From contig OY755045.1 of NCBI GenBank assembly GCA_963576565.1, positions 8,347,977 through 8,411,976 of the forward strand: a stretch of DNA of 64,000 nt. Direction: 5' to 3'. Origin of the DNA: Aspidapion aeneum (taxonomy: Eukaryota; Arthropoda; Insecta; Coleoptera; Brentidae). The notes under the pieces are model-generated. The model was not told the DNA's origin. It saw only the letters and a list, made by a program, of their open reading frames with translations, and made no database searches. Shown here one piece after another: positions 58,148 through 64,000 of the stretch (positions are counted from its first letter, which is position 1; each line of letters starts with the position of its first letter). Both the position numbers and the translations under genes were made by a program.

Positions 58148-61100
58148 TACATTCTAGGGACCGTGAGCTAGACATACTGTATATATATGTAATTTTAAAA
58201 ATACTGTTTTAAGCAACATACTAAAATTCCTTGGTTTAGCATATTATAAAAAACTACAGATTCCTTTTTGAAACAGTCATTTTAAAGACAAAAAAAATTA
58301 AGATTATTTTTGAGAAAAAAGTTTCACGGGCAAGATCTCAGAGGTAAAAGTAGCTCGGGGACGCGTTTCTGCTTCATTAGGCTTCATTCAGCCCGAGCAT
58401 AACCATAAAATGGAAGGAGATGAAATGATGATGTGGATATCTGAAAAGGAATATGAAATATGGTGTTTACTGAGGAAACGCGTCCCCGAGCTACCTTTAC
58501 CTCTGAGGTCTTGCCCGTGAAACTTTTTTGTAAAAACTTTTTACCTCGTGAACTTCCTTCAAATTATTTTTGAGCTGAAAGCAAAACGTATCTTAAGAAA
58601 AAAGAAGATAAAATTAAACTGTCAAACCTGTGTAAAGAAATAACACAATTTTTAATACCTATTTATGTTATCTTAGATAAATGTACCAGAATACAATTTT
58701 TACAGAATAAAACTATTTTTTTACATTACAATTAAACATGTGCATTATTAATTTATTCACTTTATAAATAAAATATGAGTAAACACGTATGGTATTACAA
58801 ATAAATCACCATATTATAATAATTAGGAAATGTGTTAAAATTTCCACAACCACTACTAAAATTAAATTATGCTCAGATAACATAAGTGGGCTGGTTTTTA
58901 GTGATAATAAGTTCCAGATTTATTGTTTTATGAAGGCTTATAGAACTCCGACTCCCGATTTCGACCCTTATTAAAAATAGTTTTTAACTATAAAATAAAT
59001 ATCTCTAATTAATACGTTTTTGGGAAAATCCCAAGACAAATCAATTTTTGAATTTTCAATAAATAGATGAATGACGCATCCGAAACCTTCCAACTGAACT
59101 TCAAGCTATATCAGCCTTAAAAACAGTTTTTTTGTAAATATCTCAGAAACTAAAGCTCCTACGTTTTTAATTATAACAGAGCAAGAAATCCCGGGTCGAG
59201 TCCCGGCCGAGAACAACTTTTTTATGATTTTTCTTTTTTTAATTTAATTCGTTGTTGTTTATAACAGAAATTATTAAGAAAAAAATGTCCTACAATAATA
59301 TAAGGAGTCTATAAACATTAGCATTAATTTAAGTAATTGAAATCACCTAAGTTTTATTTAATTATTTTTGGTACATCTTTTTTTCGTTGGCCTATGTTAT
59401 TCTTATGATAACCCAGGGCTATCAAAATGGACGGGCCACGATCCTCCACTTTGTTGACGTCATATCCGGGGCTGATTTTTTTTTGATGGTCACGTTACAA
59501 CACAGCTGATTGTCTTTAAAATATTGAAGTTGGAATGACGTTTCATGGATATTTGATTTTTTTTTAATGAAGCCGTTTTTGAGATTGTTTTTACTTTATT
59601 CTGGCAGAACAATTTTTTTTAAATGTATGGTAAGTCCTAATTTTTCATAGCCGCTTCATTAGCTCACACAAAAATTAAGTTTAAAGCAGAAGCGAATGTG
59701 ACAATCACATATGACAAAGTCAAATACATGTCAAATATAACAGTTGGCATGTGGTACATGGCGGGTAATTTGAATTCAAAAGAAGGAATGCTAAATCTTG
59801 AAAATTTTAACTTTTTAATCATCTTGCATCCTTACAAAACTTTGGCAGAATATCGGGATGGTGTCTGAAAATATTTGACTGAAATTTTGCGGAAATCTGT
59901 AGTGCCATTTTGAAAATATCATAAAAAAACGTCTGACCTCCCATAAGACCCAATGTAAAATTCAGCCCCGGGAGAACAGCTGATTTTTTCAGGGTCGTGG
60001 CCTCTATTTTTGTGTTGGCCTAGGATAACCACCTAATAAATGTCAAAAAGTTATCTTAAAAATGAATATTAGGGACTTATTGCAATAAAGGCAGGCAGTA
60101 ATTGTACCGGGCACTATTCTGACAGTTTTGCTTTATAAAAACAGCTGTCTTCTTACAAAATTAGACCTTTGTGTATTATAAGAGCCGGAATTAATAGTGC
60201 CGCCATTATTAATGGAAAATAAACGACTGGATTTATAAATTCGACTTTGGTATGTCAATTTTGAAAGATCAGCTGTCAGTTTTCAATGGAAAATTATTGC
60301 CATAAGTCCTGTCATGATAGTATGACCCTTAAAGGAAATTGAAAACACTCTTGTTCTACAAAATGCCACTTGACTTCGATTTACAAATATGTATTAAAAT
60401 AAAAAGGTGTGGAGACAGGTATTTCGTTTTGAGTGTTCAAATAAGTATGGTGTAAAAAGGGAACACAATGGTATTATGTTTTTGGTTTTATTGCACACTT
60501 GTTATATTTTGTTTTCCTGTTTTTATTTTTATAAGTTGATTACTAACAGGCACAAGAATCACAATATATTTTTTATTAGAAAAAAAACGGGGTTATTTTT
60601 CTCTGTTTTAATATGAATTCCAAAAAAAGTGTTTCACTAGTTTAGTTCTCAATATTACATCTGACAACACAAACTAAATTATAGACTGTGTGTGTACTGC
60701 TAGAGAAATTGTATGCTGTAAATAAACATTAAAAAAACCTGTTACATATGTACAGAGTGTCCCAAATTGTTTTTAAAATTCTGCATTTTGGAAGAATATT
60801 TATTAAAATTTTATTTTAGTGTAAATTTATTTTTCATAGTTTTTTTTAATGAAGAATCCAACTGTCAAAAATAATTTTATCTGTCACTTTTAGTTTTTCA
60901 GATTTTATATAAAGTTGGTATTTTTTGCTTAAAAATGATGAACCTACCACACTGAATATTTTTTTAATCATTTATTTCTTGTTTTTTATTTTTATTTTTA
61001 TTTAATTTTTTCATTTTCATCATTTTAAAATATTTTAAACTTTTACAGATTAAAATATAAAATAAAAACAAACAACATAAAAAATACAAAGAATATAAAG

Positions 61101-63719
61101 AAATAAAAGGGTCATTCCATAAGAAAATAACAATTTTAAAAAGTGACAAATAAATTTCAATTTGACAGTTGGATTCTTTATAAAAAAAAAACAATTTATA
61201 CCAAAATGAAATTTTTACAAATAAAAAGTATGATGAACCTACCACACTGAATATATTTTGTTATTATTTATGTATTGTTTTTTATATTTTCTAATTGCCT
61301 TTTTATTTTTAATTAATTTCTTCATTTTGATCATTTTAAAATATTTTAAACTCTTAAAGATTGAAATATAAAATAAAAACAAAGAATATAAAGAAATCAA
61401 AGGGTCATTCCATAAGAAAATAACAATTTTAAAAAGTGACACATAAATTTCAATTTGACAGTTGGATTCTTTATAAAAAAAAACAATTTATACCAAAATG
61501 AAATTTTTACAAATAAAAAGTATGATAAACCTACCACACTGAATATATTTTTTTATTTATTATTTTATGTATTGTTTTTTATATTTTTTAATTGCCTCTT
61601 TATTTTTAATTATTTTTTTCATTTTAAAATATTTTAAACTTTTAAAGATTAAAATATAAAATAAAAACAAACAACATAAGAATATAAAGAAATAAAAGGG
61701 TCATTCCATAAGAAAATAACAATTTTAAAAAGTGACACATAAATTTCAATTTGACAGTTGGATTCTTTATAAAAAAAAACAATTTATACCAAAATGAAAT
61801 TTTTACAAATAAAAAGTATGATGAACCTACCACACTGAATATATTTTATTATTATTTATGGATTGTTTTTTATATTTTCTAATTGCCTTTTTATTTTTAA
61901 TTAATTTCTTCATTTTGATCATTTTAAAATATTTTAAACTTTTAAAGATTGAAATATAAAATAAAAACAAAGAATATAAAGAAATCAAAGGGTCATTCCA
62001 TAAGAAAATAACAATTTTAAAAAGTGACACATAAATTTCAATTTGACAATTTATACCAAAATAAAATTTTTACAATTAAAAACTTAGAGGGTCCTTAAAT
62101 ATAGTTGCAATGTAATTTTTTTTACCTCCCATAGAAACATCCCCCATAAAAAGTTGAATTTGGGACACCCTGCTAGTAATTTTACAAAAAATTTAATTTA
62201 ATAATTATATTTTCTTTGACAAAAATTATTTTACAAAATTTAATTTTAAGTAAATTTTCTTTGACAAAAATATTTTTTTAAAAATAAGAATAAATAATGT
62301 GGGACACTGTGTAATTATATACTTCCTTTCAACAATTTTTTGTTAATTTAAACCAGGTAGTGTAATTTAAATAACCCAGTTTTTTCAAAGGTGATGACTA
62401 AAAATTTCATTTAATTTTGTTATAGGTTTAATTATTTTTTTGTTTACCTTGAAAAATGTGAAAAATTAAGGCAACTATACAGTTTTATATTGTGCTAATT
62501 CAAAATGTTTTTTACTTAACAGCAATCTAAAATATAGGGAACCACAAAAGAACTATTGGATTTTGAAAAAAAGTTTAAATATCTTTGTTTTTTGTTTTTT
62601 TTTTTTGAGACAAAGCTAACAATTTTTTATTATTTTTGTTATAACATTCTTTAAAATTTGAATAGAGAAGCAAAATTTTGTGGAATTATTATAAAAAAGT
62701 AAAATGTTTAAAAAAAAATTATTATAGAGATTATCTGAACCTTGGAACCTCAATTTTTGTAATATTATATAATAATTACTAACATTAAGTATTAATTAAG
62801 TATCACTTTGTTAAGTAACACTTAGTTAAGTAGCACTTAAGAAAAATTATTTAAGGATCACTTATTTAAGTTTCACAAGGTTATCACTTAAGTAACAGTT
62901 AAGTTTCACTTAATTAACAGTTAGTTAAGTATCACTTAAGTAACACATAGTTAAGTATCACATAAGTAATACTTGTTTAAGTAACACTTAGTTAAGTATA
63001 ACTTAACTAACCATTAGTTAAGTATCACTTAAGTAACTTTTAGTTTTATTATAAGAAAAGTAAAATGTTATACCTAAATATTTTAAAAGAAAAGCTTTTT
63101 TTCATAATAGAGTTTACCTTGTATCTTTTGACTTAAAAACTTTTTTGAAAAAAAAATATAAATAGAACAATTTTAGATTTCAATGAATCAAAAAAATTAT
63201 CCTACAATACCTTGGTGTGAGACTCAGCTACAGCTCTCAAGTTGTTGACCCACTCTTGTCTAGCCCTGGCATCAGCAGCTCTCAGTTTCAACATGTCTCC
63301 AGATGCACAGTTAACAGTGAAAGTCCTAGAGTCTTCCTCACTTGGACAAACTACTGCACCAGCTGAAATTGTAGTTGTAATATAAAATTAATTACAATTA
63401 TAATATAAGTTCTAACTATTCTAAATGAATTGTACAATACAGTCTTTCTTGTAAAGTGTATTTGGGGTCTTATAAAAAGTAAAACATTATTTTCCTATGA
63501 ATGAAGCCTTTCTTTTTTACCAAGTAGGCACTTACCTAAATGCAATGATGCTCTGGGAACATTCGTCTCTGGTTTCTCACCCTCACAGAGGTAATAGTGC
63601 ATAAGTCCACCATTTGCATCCACAATAAAGAACCGATACTGCCAACCCTTGACTACATTTGTATATTTGTATAGCTGCCCAGAAAACTGCCTGGATTTCG
63701 TGTGGAGATCCATCACGGA
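46213..63719 (-). CDS. Oxysterol-binding protein-related protein, ORP10/11 type (partial)
   Basis: Three exons join in phase on the minus strand: 63719-63536 (184 nt), 63362-63211 (152 nt) and 46475-46213 (263 nt), with sites TTCTTCAG|TCC, TTTAG|GTAAGT, TTTCAG|CT, AAG|GTATTG, TTTTCAG|GCT and CAGG|GTTTGT. The first two encode a PH domain: SGQLYKYTNVVKGWQYRFF near the start, AGAVV-CPSEEDSRTFTVN in the middle, and REWV-like RQEWVNNLRAV near the end. The third encodes a linker helix, with LLLLKATSAASLHCLNQCLN matching the region after the PH domain in vertebrate ORP10/11. These proteins move lipids at membrane contact sites; the PH domain binds phosphoinositides. The start lies beyond the right edge, and the C-terminal sterol/lipid-binding ORD with its SHHPP-type motif was not found. 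The 16.7 kb intron carries a BEL/Pao element in the same orientation. I infer the subfamily from remembered family sequence. Confidence 0.8.
46214..46510 (-). other. Full-length copy of the duplicated ORP exon with a real acceptor
   Basis: Only this copy (46475-46213) has the exon's own 5' part, coding PLPPKEHLAVLDALGCARSQ, preceded by an acceptor with a strong pyrimidine tract (TTTTTTTCTGTTTTCAG). It is therefore the ancestral, functional copy of the array. The mobile sequence resumes just after 46510. Confidence 0.7.
46930..47235 (+). repeat. SINE-like segment with a tRNA-type B box
   Basis: GGTTCGATCCC matches the pol III B box exactly. It is followed by a GC-richer body of about 280 bp (GGCCGGATGAGGTCGGATAT, ATGGCGGCCTTAGTGTCGG) and an A-run. 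No A box or cloverleaf could be drawn, so the tRNA part is truncated or the match is chance. Confidence 0.3.
47236..48030. other. AT-rich interior of the fold-back, no gene
   Basis: Long T- and A-rich tracts, no supported exon. The end of this stretch has short inverted pairs such as GATGAGCTCATC. Confidence 0.4.
48245..49003 (-). repeat. BEL/Pao 3' LTR
   Basis: 759 bp, coding-strand ends TGCTTCGTCCCGGC and CGACCGACCA. A short open frame inside also occurs unchanged in the other LTR and is not a gene. Confidence 0.95.
49004..49016 (-). promoter_or_regulatory. Polypurine tract
   Basis: AGGGGGGCCGGAA on the coding strand directly before the 3' LTR. This is the usual position for the primer of plus-strand synthesis. 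Two pyrimidines interrupt it. Confidence 0.6.
49047..54284 (-). CDS. BEL/Pao Gag-Pol polyprotein, 1,745 residues
   Basis: One uninterrupted frame. Residues 1-300 are a Gag-like region of the DUF1759 kind. Three Cys/His clusters follow (about 349-363, 384-397, 403-415), as in BEL nucleocapsid. The aspartic protease (DUF1758 type) has LDNG at 484-487, where DSG or DTG is usual. Reverse transcriptase covers about 680-960 with YIDD at 897-900. RNase H follows at about 1065-1200 (FSDAS, LELCAA, FTDS). Integrase has a His/Cys zinc region at about 1387-1427 and acidic core residues in GVDLTG (1459), YSDNASNF (1525) and GGLWES (1567). The last ~150 residues fit the DUF5641 tail typical of BEL. Gag and Pol share a frame, so no frameshift is needed. 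The ATG follows a leader of about 525 bases. Confidence 0.95.
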   Translation of the reverse strand: MVNDTEKKVSSAKALRQTAINQLSVLEHYANQAKTNPAAHTKFKVNFKKLSSCCKSFEKHHNALLILISDDSEALEAQNKIQKDFLDRCVEVEALHYDLFEVEAEEINRSHNEVNNQTIIFPEPEFSLPKLNVPPFSGDVEEFPSFIEIYNAVVHTRKSSDIEKFKYLRTILRGPALNLIKNIPLEGNNYLLCYDTLISRYDNKRLRAVSYWKSIENSPRLSNDDVLELRKMLDTFKENLDCLKNMGYATHSWCFITANMLLDRLDPGTRKLFEQNHASNLMPKYEDIYKFLEQHCTSLESLSLSMKQDIVQNSRPGNFSRSPRNPRNKTVLLANRQSQKTPNSKQNTCFYCKAKNTHLIFSCESFLTKPIQERIDFIRNNKGCTNCMASFHQVNSCTSQKRCRFCFLNHHSLLCLKNNSPASVIASSSVTSSGSQTNPVENQITENKSIHAGTVLGDYDTLLCTALLHIRDAYGNWHEVRAILDNGAMCSFITKKCANALGLPKSNISLNVNGLGDMSTTARHAVHCKIAAIDNKSKIFSLEPVLIDQVCDKMPSVSFNQNSLHYLTGLKLADPSWYNQAGIQLLIGADLYGSLLEEGRLYFGPNTPSCINTVFGWTLLGKMPLQNAAFASKNISTFMATISTPDLNNTLQKFWELEEVPTVEKNSPSDIFCEKYFEKTTIRDVDGRYTVSLPFKMNPVDFGDTRTLALRRLYSLEKRLLNDKKLFTSYSQVMQEYLDMGHMRAVSPPTNSEIHEYFYIAHHAVIKESSSSTPVRPVFDASSHSLNKPSLNQALHTGPKLQGDLVKILLNFRLHKYCFVSDISKMYRMINVEENQHKYQRILWRFNSEESVQDYELKTLTFGVNCSPYLAIRTLLKLADDYQDLPLASAILKDSVYIDDCVVSCNDFDQIMLMKNQLIELLGRGGFELKKWASNEPKLLADLPATHIQTKDFSLDREDANSLKILGLRWNPQSDNFFYSFNYNTKICTKRNLLSTLAKCFDPLGFLTPVTFFAKNLIQYLWFIKLDWDQLAPPEIISKWKKFEEELKLFSDFYIPRMIDLSNFQFCQIVGFSDASERGMCAAVYFRIVYQNGDIKTYFVCAKSKVAPIKRISIPRLELCAAVLLAKLIQFIQNTFANKIAFQNTIAFTDSMVALSWIKGSPHAWRTFVSNRVTYIQEKIQPCDWNHVPSELNAADPGSRGLLPADLINCSLWWQGPEFLCKPQETWDFTKNNITTPKEALEEERKLVFAATIEPNFLDGLLNKFSNFLRLIRLVAFILRFIHNLRARKFNNEKIIINSTWLIQYELQNAIFVLIKHVQNKYFQNEISLLVDNKPLPKVFRKLNPFLDQNNILRIGGRLCNSELDYDKKFPILLPGDSQFTKLLIAHTHEKHMHTGINTTLFLLFQNYWIFAAKRHIRKIISRCSTCWRTRPSNYQPPVGNLPKFRVSQAKAFQHVGVDLTGSFAITMSRMRGAKRLKAYVVLFICGCTKAVHLEIVSDLSADAFMAAFRRFMARRGRVEVVYSDNASNFTLSAKMLNEMFAEVANRESIRWHFNPPSAPHMGGLWESNIKSAKSHLLRVIGEQVLTFEELYTVVTQVEAILNSRPLCPVSTDPNDLTALTPGHFLSLEPLTTVPDLDFDQVPLNRLSRWQLLQKLHRDFWRRWHRDYLHTLQQHAKVNQDKIDPIAIDTMVLIKDDQTTPLNWVLGRVVGLHPGTDNVVRVATVKTSKGLFKRPLVKLCPLPNA
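54788..54805 (-). promoter_or_regulatory. Primer-binding site
   Basis: TGGTCCTTCGAACCGGAT lies five bases after the 5' LTR on the coding strand. The TGG start and TTCGAA core are complementary to a tRNA 3' end with its T-arm. I cannot assign the tRNA without a tRNA set for this species. Confidence 0.6.
54811..55569 (-). repeat. BEL/Pao 5' LTR
   Basis: 759 bp, apparently identical to the 3' LTR. It should carry the promoter and start site, but I see no clear TATA element in the coding-strand reading. Confidence 0.95.
55662..55926. mobile_element. MITE family D, copy near the BEL flank
   Basis: TTCCTATTATTGCAATAAAG on the left and TTATTGCAAAAGTCCCTATT on the right are inverted ends. The inside carries GCCGGGCACTATTCTGACAG, AACAGCTGTCTTC and AATAGAAAATAAACGACTG, shared with 60072-60312. 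Confidence 0.6.
56090..56390. repeat. Diverged copy of the repeat found in the ORP array intron
   Basis: GGTAACGGTTTTTTACGATT, TTGCCTATAACTTTTGTATT and GGCTGCAATAGG blocks match the intron part of the 640-bp units at 43.1-46.0 kb. This shows that the intron part contains a dispersed repeat. From 56391 to 57227 I see AT-rich sequence without a gene. Confidence 0.6.
57228..57272. repeat. TA microsatellite, left block
   Basis: TATATA run with one GA interruption, continuing directly into the MITE at 57273. Confidence 0.9.
57273..58085. mobile_element. Mariner-like fold-back MITE inside a TA microsatellite, 813 bp
   Basis: Ends CAGGGTGGGGAAAAAA and TTTTTTCCCCACCCTG are inverted. Arms pair through CTGTCACATTGACTTTGACG and its complement, and GACATTTGACATCTAACTGT with its near complement. 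TA flanks both sides, so the exact duplication cannot be told from the microsatellite. Non-coding. Confidence 0.85.
58086..58147. repeat. TA microsatellite, right block
   Basis: TATATA run with two single-base interruptions (GTATATA, CATATATACA). Open frames of alternating Ile and Tyr arise from it and are not genes. Confidence 0.9.
58313..58535. repeat. GC-richer hairpin, ~60-bp arms
   Basis: GTTTCACGGGCAAGATCTCA, GAGGTAAAAGTAGCTCGGGG and ACGCGTTTC on the left pair almost perfectly with GAAACGCGTCC, CCGAGCTACCTTTACCTCTG and TCTTGCCCGTGAAAC on the right. A loop of about 95 bases separates them. Arms are far richer in GC than the region. Probably a short fold-back MITE, though a structured RNA cannot be excluded. 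Confidence 0.65.
58536..59413. other. AT-rich interval without a recognised gene
   Basis: Intronic to the ORP gene. One GC-richer patch near 59185 (ATCCCGGGTCGAGTCCCGGC) is followed by a T-run. The rest is A/T tracts. Confidence 0.45.
59414..60023 (+). mobile_element. MITE family C, copy 4, 610 bp
   Basis: Perfect 7-bp duplication GATAACC (59407-59413 and 60024-60030). Starts CAGGGCTATC and ends GTTGGCCTAG; same orientation as copy 1. Confidence 0.85.
60072..60312. mobile_element. MITE family D, ~240 bp
   Basis: Starts AGGGACTTATTGCAATAAAG and ends ATTATTGCCATAAGTCCT, an inverted pair. Inside are ACCGGGCACTATTCTGACAG and AACGACTGGATTTATAAAT. It gives the cleanest view of the family seen broken at 37250, 46511, 48050 and 55570-55926. 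Confidence 0.65.
60313..60752. other. AT-rich interval, nothing recognised
   Basis: Short open stretches read through T-rich sequence and show no motif. Confidence 0.45.
60753..62172. mobile_element. Mariner-like element swollen by internal tandem repeats, ~1.4 kb
   Basis: Ends CAGAGTGTCCCAAATT and AATTTGGGACACCCTG are inverted, with TA at 60751-60752 on the left. The interior holds about four ~290-bp direct units. Open frames inside recur once per unit and are by-products. Confidence 0.65.
60940..62085. repeat. ~290-bp tandem repeat, about four units
   Basis: ACCTACCACACTGAATAT recurs at about 60943, 61238, 61530 and 61826. Each unit contains GGGTCATTCCATAAGAAAAT and AATTTGACAGTTGGATTC. 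The last unit is shortened. Confidence 0.85.
62173..62774. other. AT-rich interval, nothing recognised
   Basis: Long A and T runs, no coding signal, intronic to the ORP gene. Confidence 0.5.
62775..63055. repeat. Degenerate repeat of TTAAGTATCACTTA-type words
   Basis: Words such as TAAGTATCACTTAAGTAACA and AGTTAAGTAACACTTAG recur about fifteen times with irregular 10-18 base spacing. The word is partly self-complementary (ACTTA/TAAGT). Confidence 0.75.
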
Positions 63720-64000
63720 CTGAAGAAAGATAGAAGATAAAAATTAGATGTTGAAAAACCCAAATTGAAAAACTACGGGTTGATTTACACAACAATTTTC
63801 ATATCTTTTTTTTTTGTCAGTTTGGTGTGGTAACATGAAAATATCTACAAATTTACACCTTCAATTTATACATTGTGCATTATGTTGCTACGTAAACCAC
63901 GCAGAACACTTTTCCCTTGTCCAAAATTCATAAAATTTAAAAAAAAATGAACTAGGACTAAGTAAACAAACAAAATTCTTGAGATTTTGAACCATTTATC
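63720..64000 (-). other. ORP gene intron reaching the right edge
   Basis: No further exon is visible upstream of 63719. The intron ends with the pyrimidine-rich TCTATCTTTCTTCAG. The exon with the start codon lies outside the window. Confidence 0.55.

Noticed and set aside
57990..58175. Open frames rich in Ile-Tyr repeats here and at 57124-57336
   Set aside because: They arise from TA microsatellites.
59165..59225. tRNA-like patch CCCGGGTCGAGTCCCGG followed by a T-run
   Set aside because: The B box is imperfect and no acceptor stem, D-arm or anticodon stem can be drawn.
60964..62030. Several 60-95 codon frames that resemble one another
   Set aside because: They recur once per ~290-bp tandem unit in AT-rich DNA and have no domain signature.

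Overview
The window is AT-rich, intron-bearing nuclear DNA packed with repeats. It is almost certainly from an insect with a large, transposon-rich genome. A beetle is plausible, but that is inference. The evidence is spliced genes with GT-AG introns, a single snf-type U1A/U2B'' gene of exactly 216 codons as in flies, a BEL/Pao retrotransposon, an RTE-like LINE remnant, and many fold-back and mariner/hAT-like non-autonomous elements. No prokaryotic genes, CRISPR array or intact tRNA/rRNA gene was seen.

Host genes, left to right. (1) A minus-strand C2H2 zinc-finger gene (7244 down to 2247, 3' end not found) has a long Asn/Asp-rich first coding exon and a second finger split by an intron. (2) An orphan minus-strand exon candidate (19762-19637) lies beside a satellite array. 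(3) snf on the plus strand is complete: coding exons 30507-30743, 30890-31143 and 37374-37533, with a 6.2 kb last intron full of mobile elements. (4) A minus-strand terminal exon candidate (37916-37847) has its own poly(A) signal and converges on snf. (5) An oxysterol-binding-protein-related gene of the ORP10/11 type runs on the minus strand from beyond the right edge. Its PH-domain exons are 63719-63536 and 63362-63211. A 16.7 kb intron follows, then exon 46475-46213. I did not find its sterol-binding (ORD) domain.

Repeats fill the rest. 0.5-5.3 kb: fold-back elements. 7.3-9.1 kb: a decayed element with a degenerate ORF. 9.6-16.4 kb: nested MITEs, including two inverted copies of a 1.17 kb hAT-like element, each with its own perfect 8-bp target duplication. 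17.1-19.5 kb: a fold-back element carrying a TA-flanked insertion. 19.8-22.1 kb: a 175-bp tandem repeat made of two hairpin half-units. 22.4-24.5 kb: an RTE-like remnant and two mariner-like MITEs sharing one TA. 25.8-29.0 kb: a 169-bp satellite with signs of higher-order structure. 31-37 kb: MITEs and a local triplication inside snf. 38.3-42.5 kb: clustered fold-back elements. 42.6-46.2 kb: a ~640-bp tandem array built from the 3' half of an ORP exon plus its intron. 48.2-55.6 kb: a young, structurally complete BEL/Pao element with 759-bp LTRs. 55.6-63.1 kb: MITEs, TA microsatellites and decayed tandem repeats.

The genes are ordinary housekeeping or regulatory genes and do not form one system. 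The most unusual structures are the exon-derived tandem array, the phase-compatible alternative 3' end for the ORP gene, and the nested elements whose target duplications let their insertion order be read.
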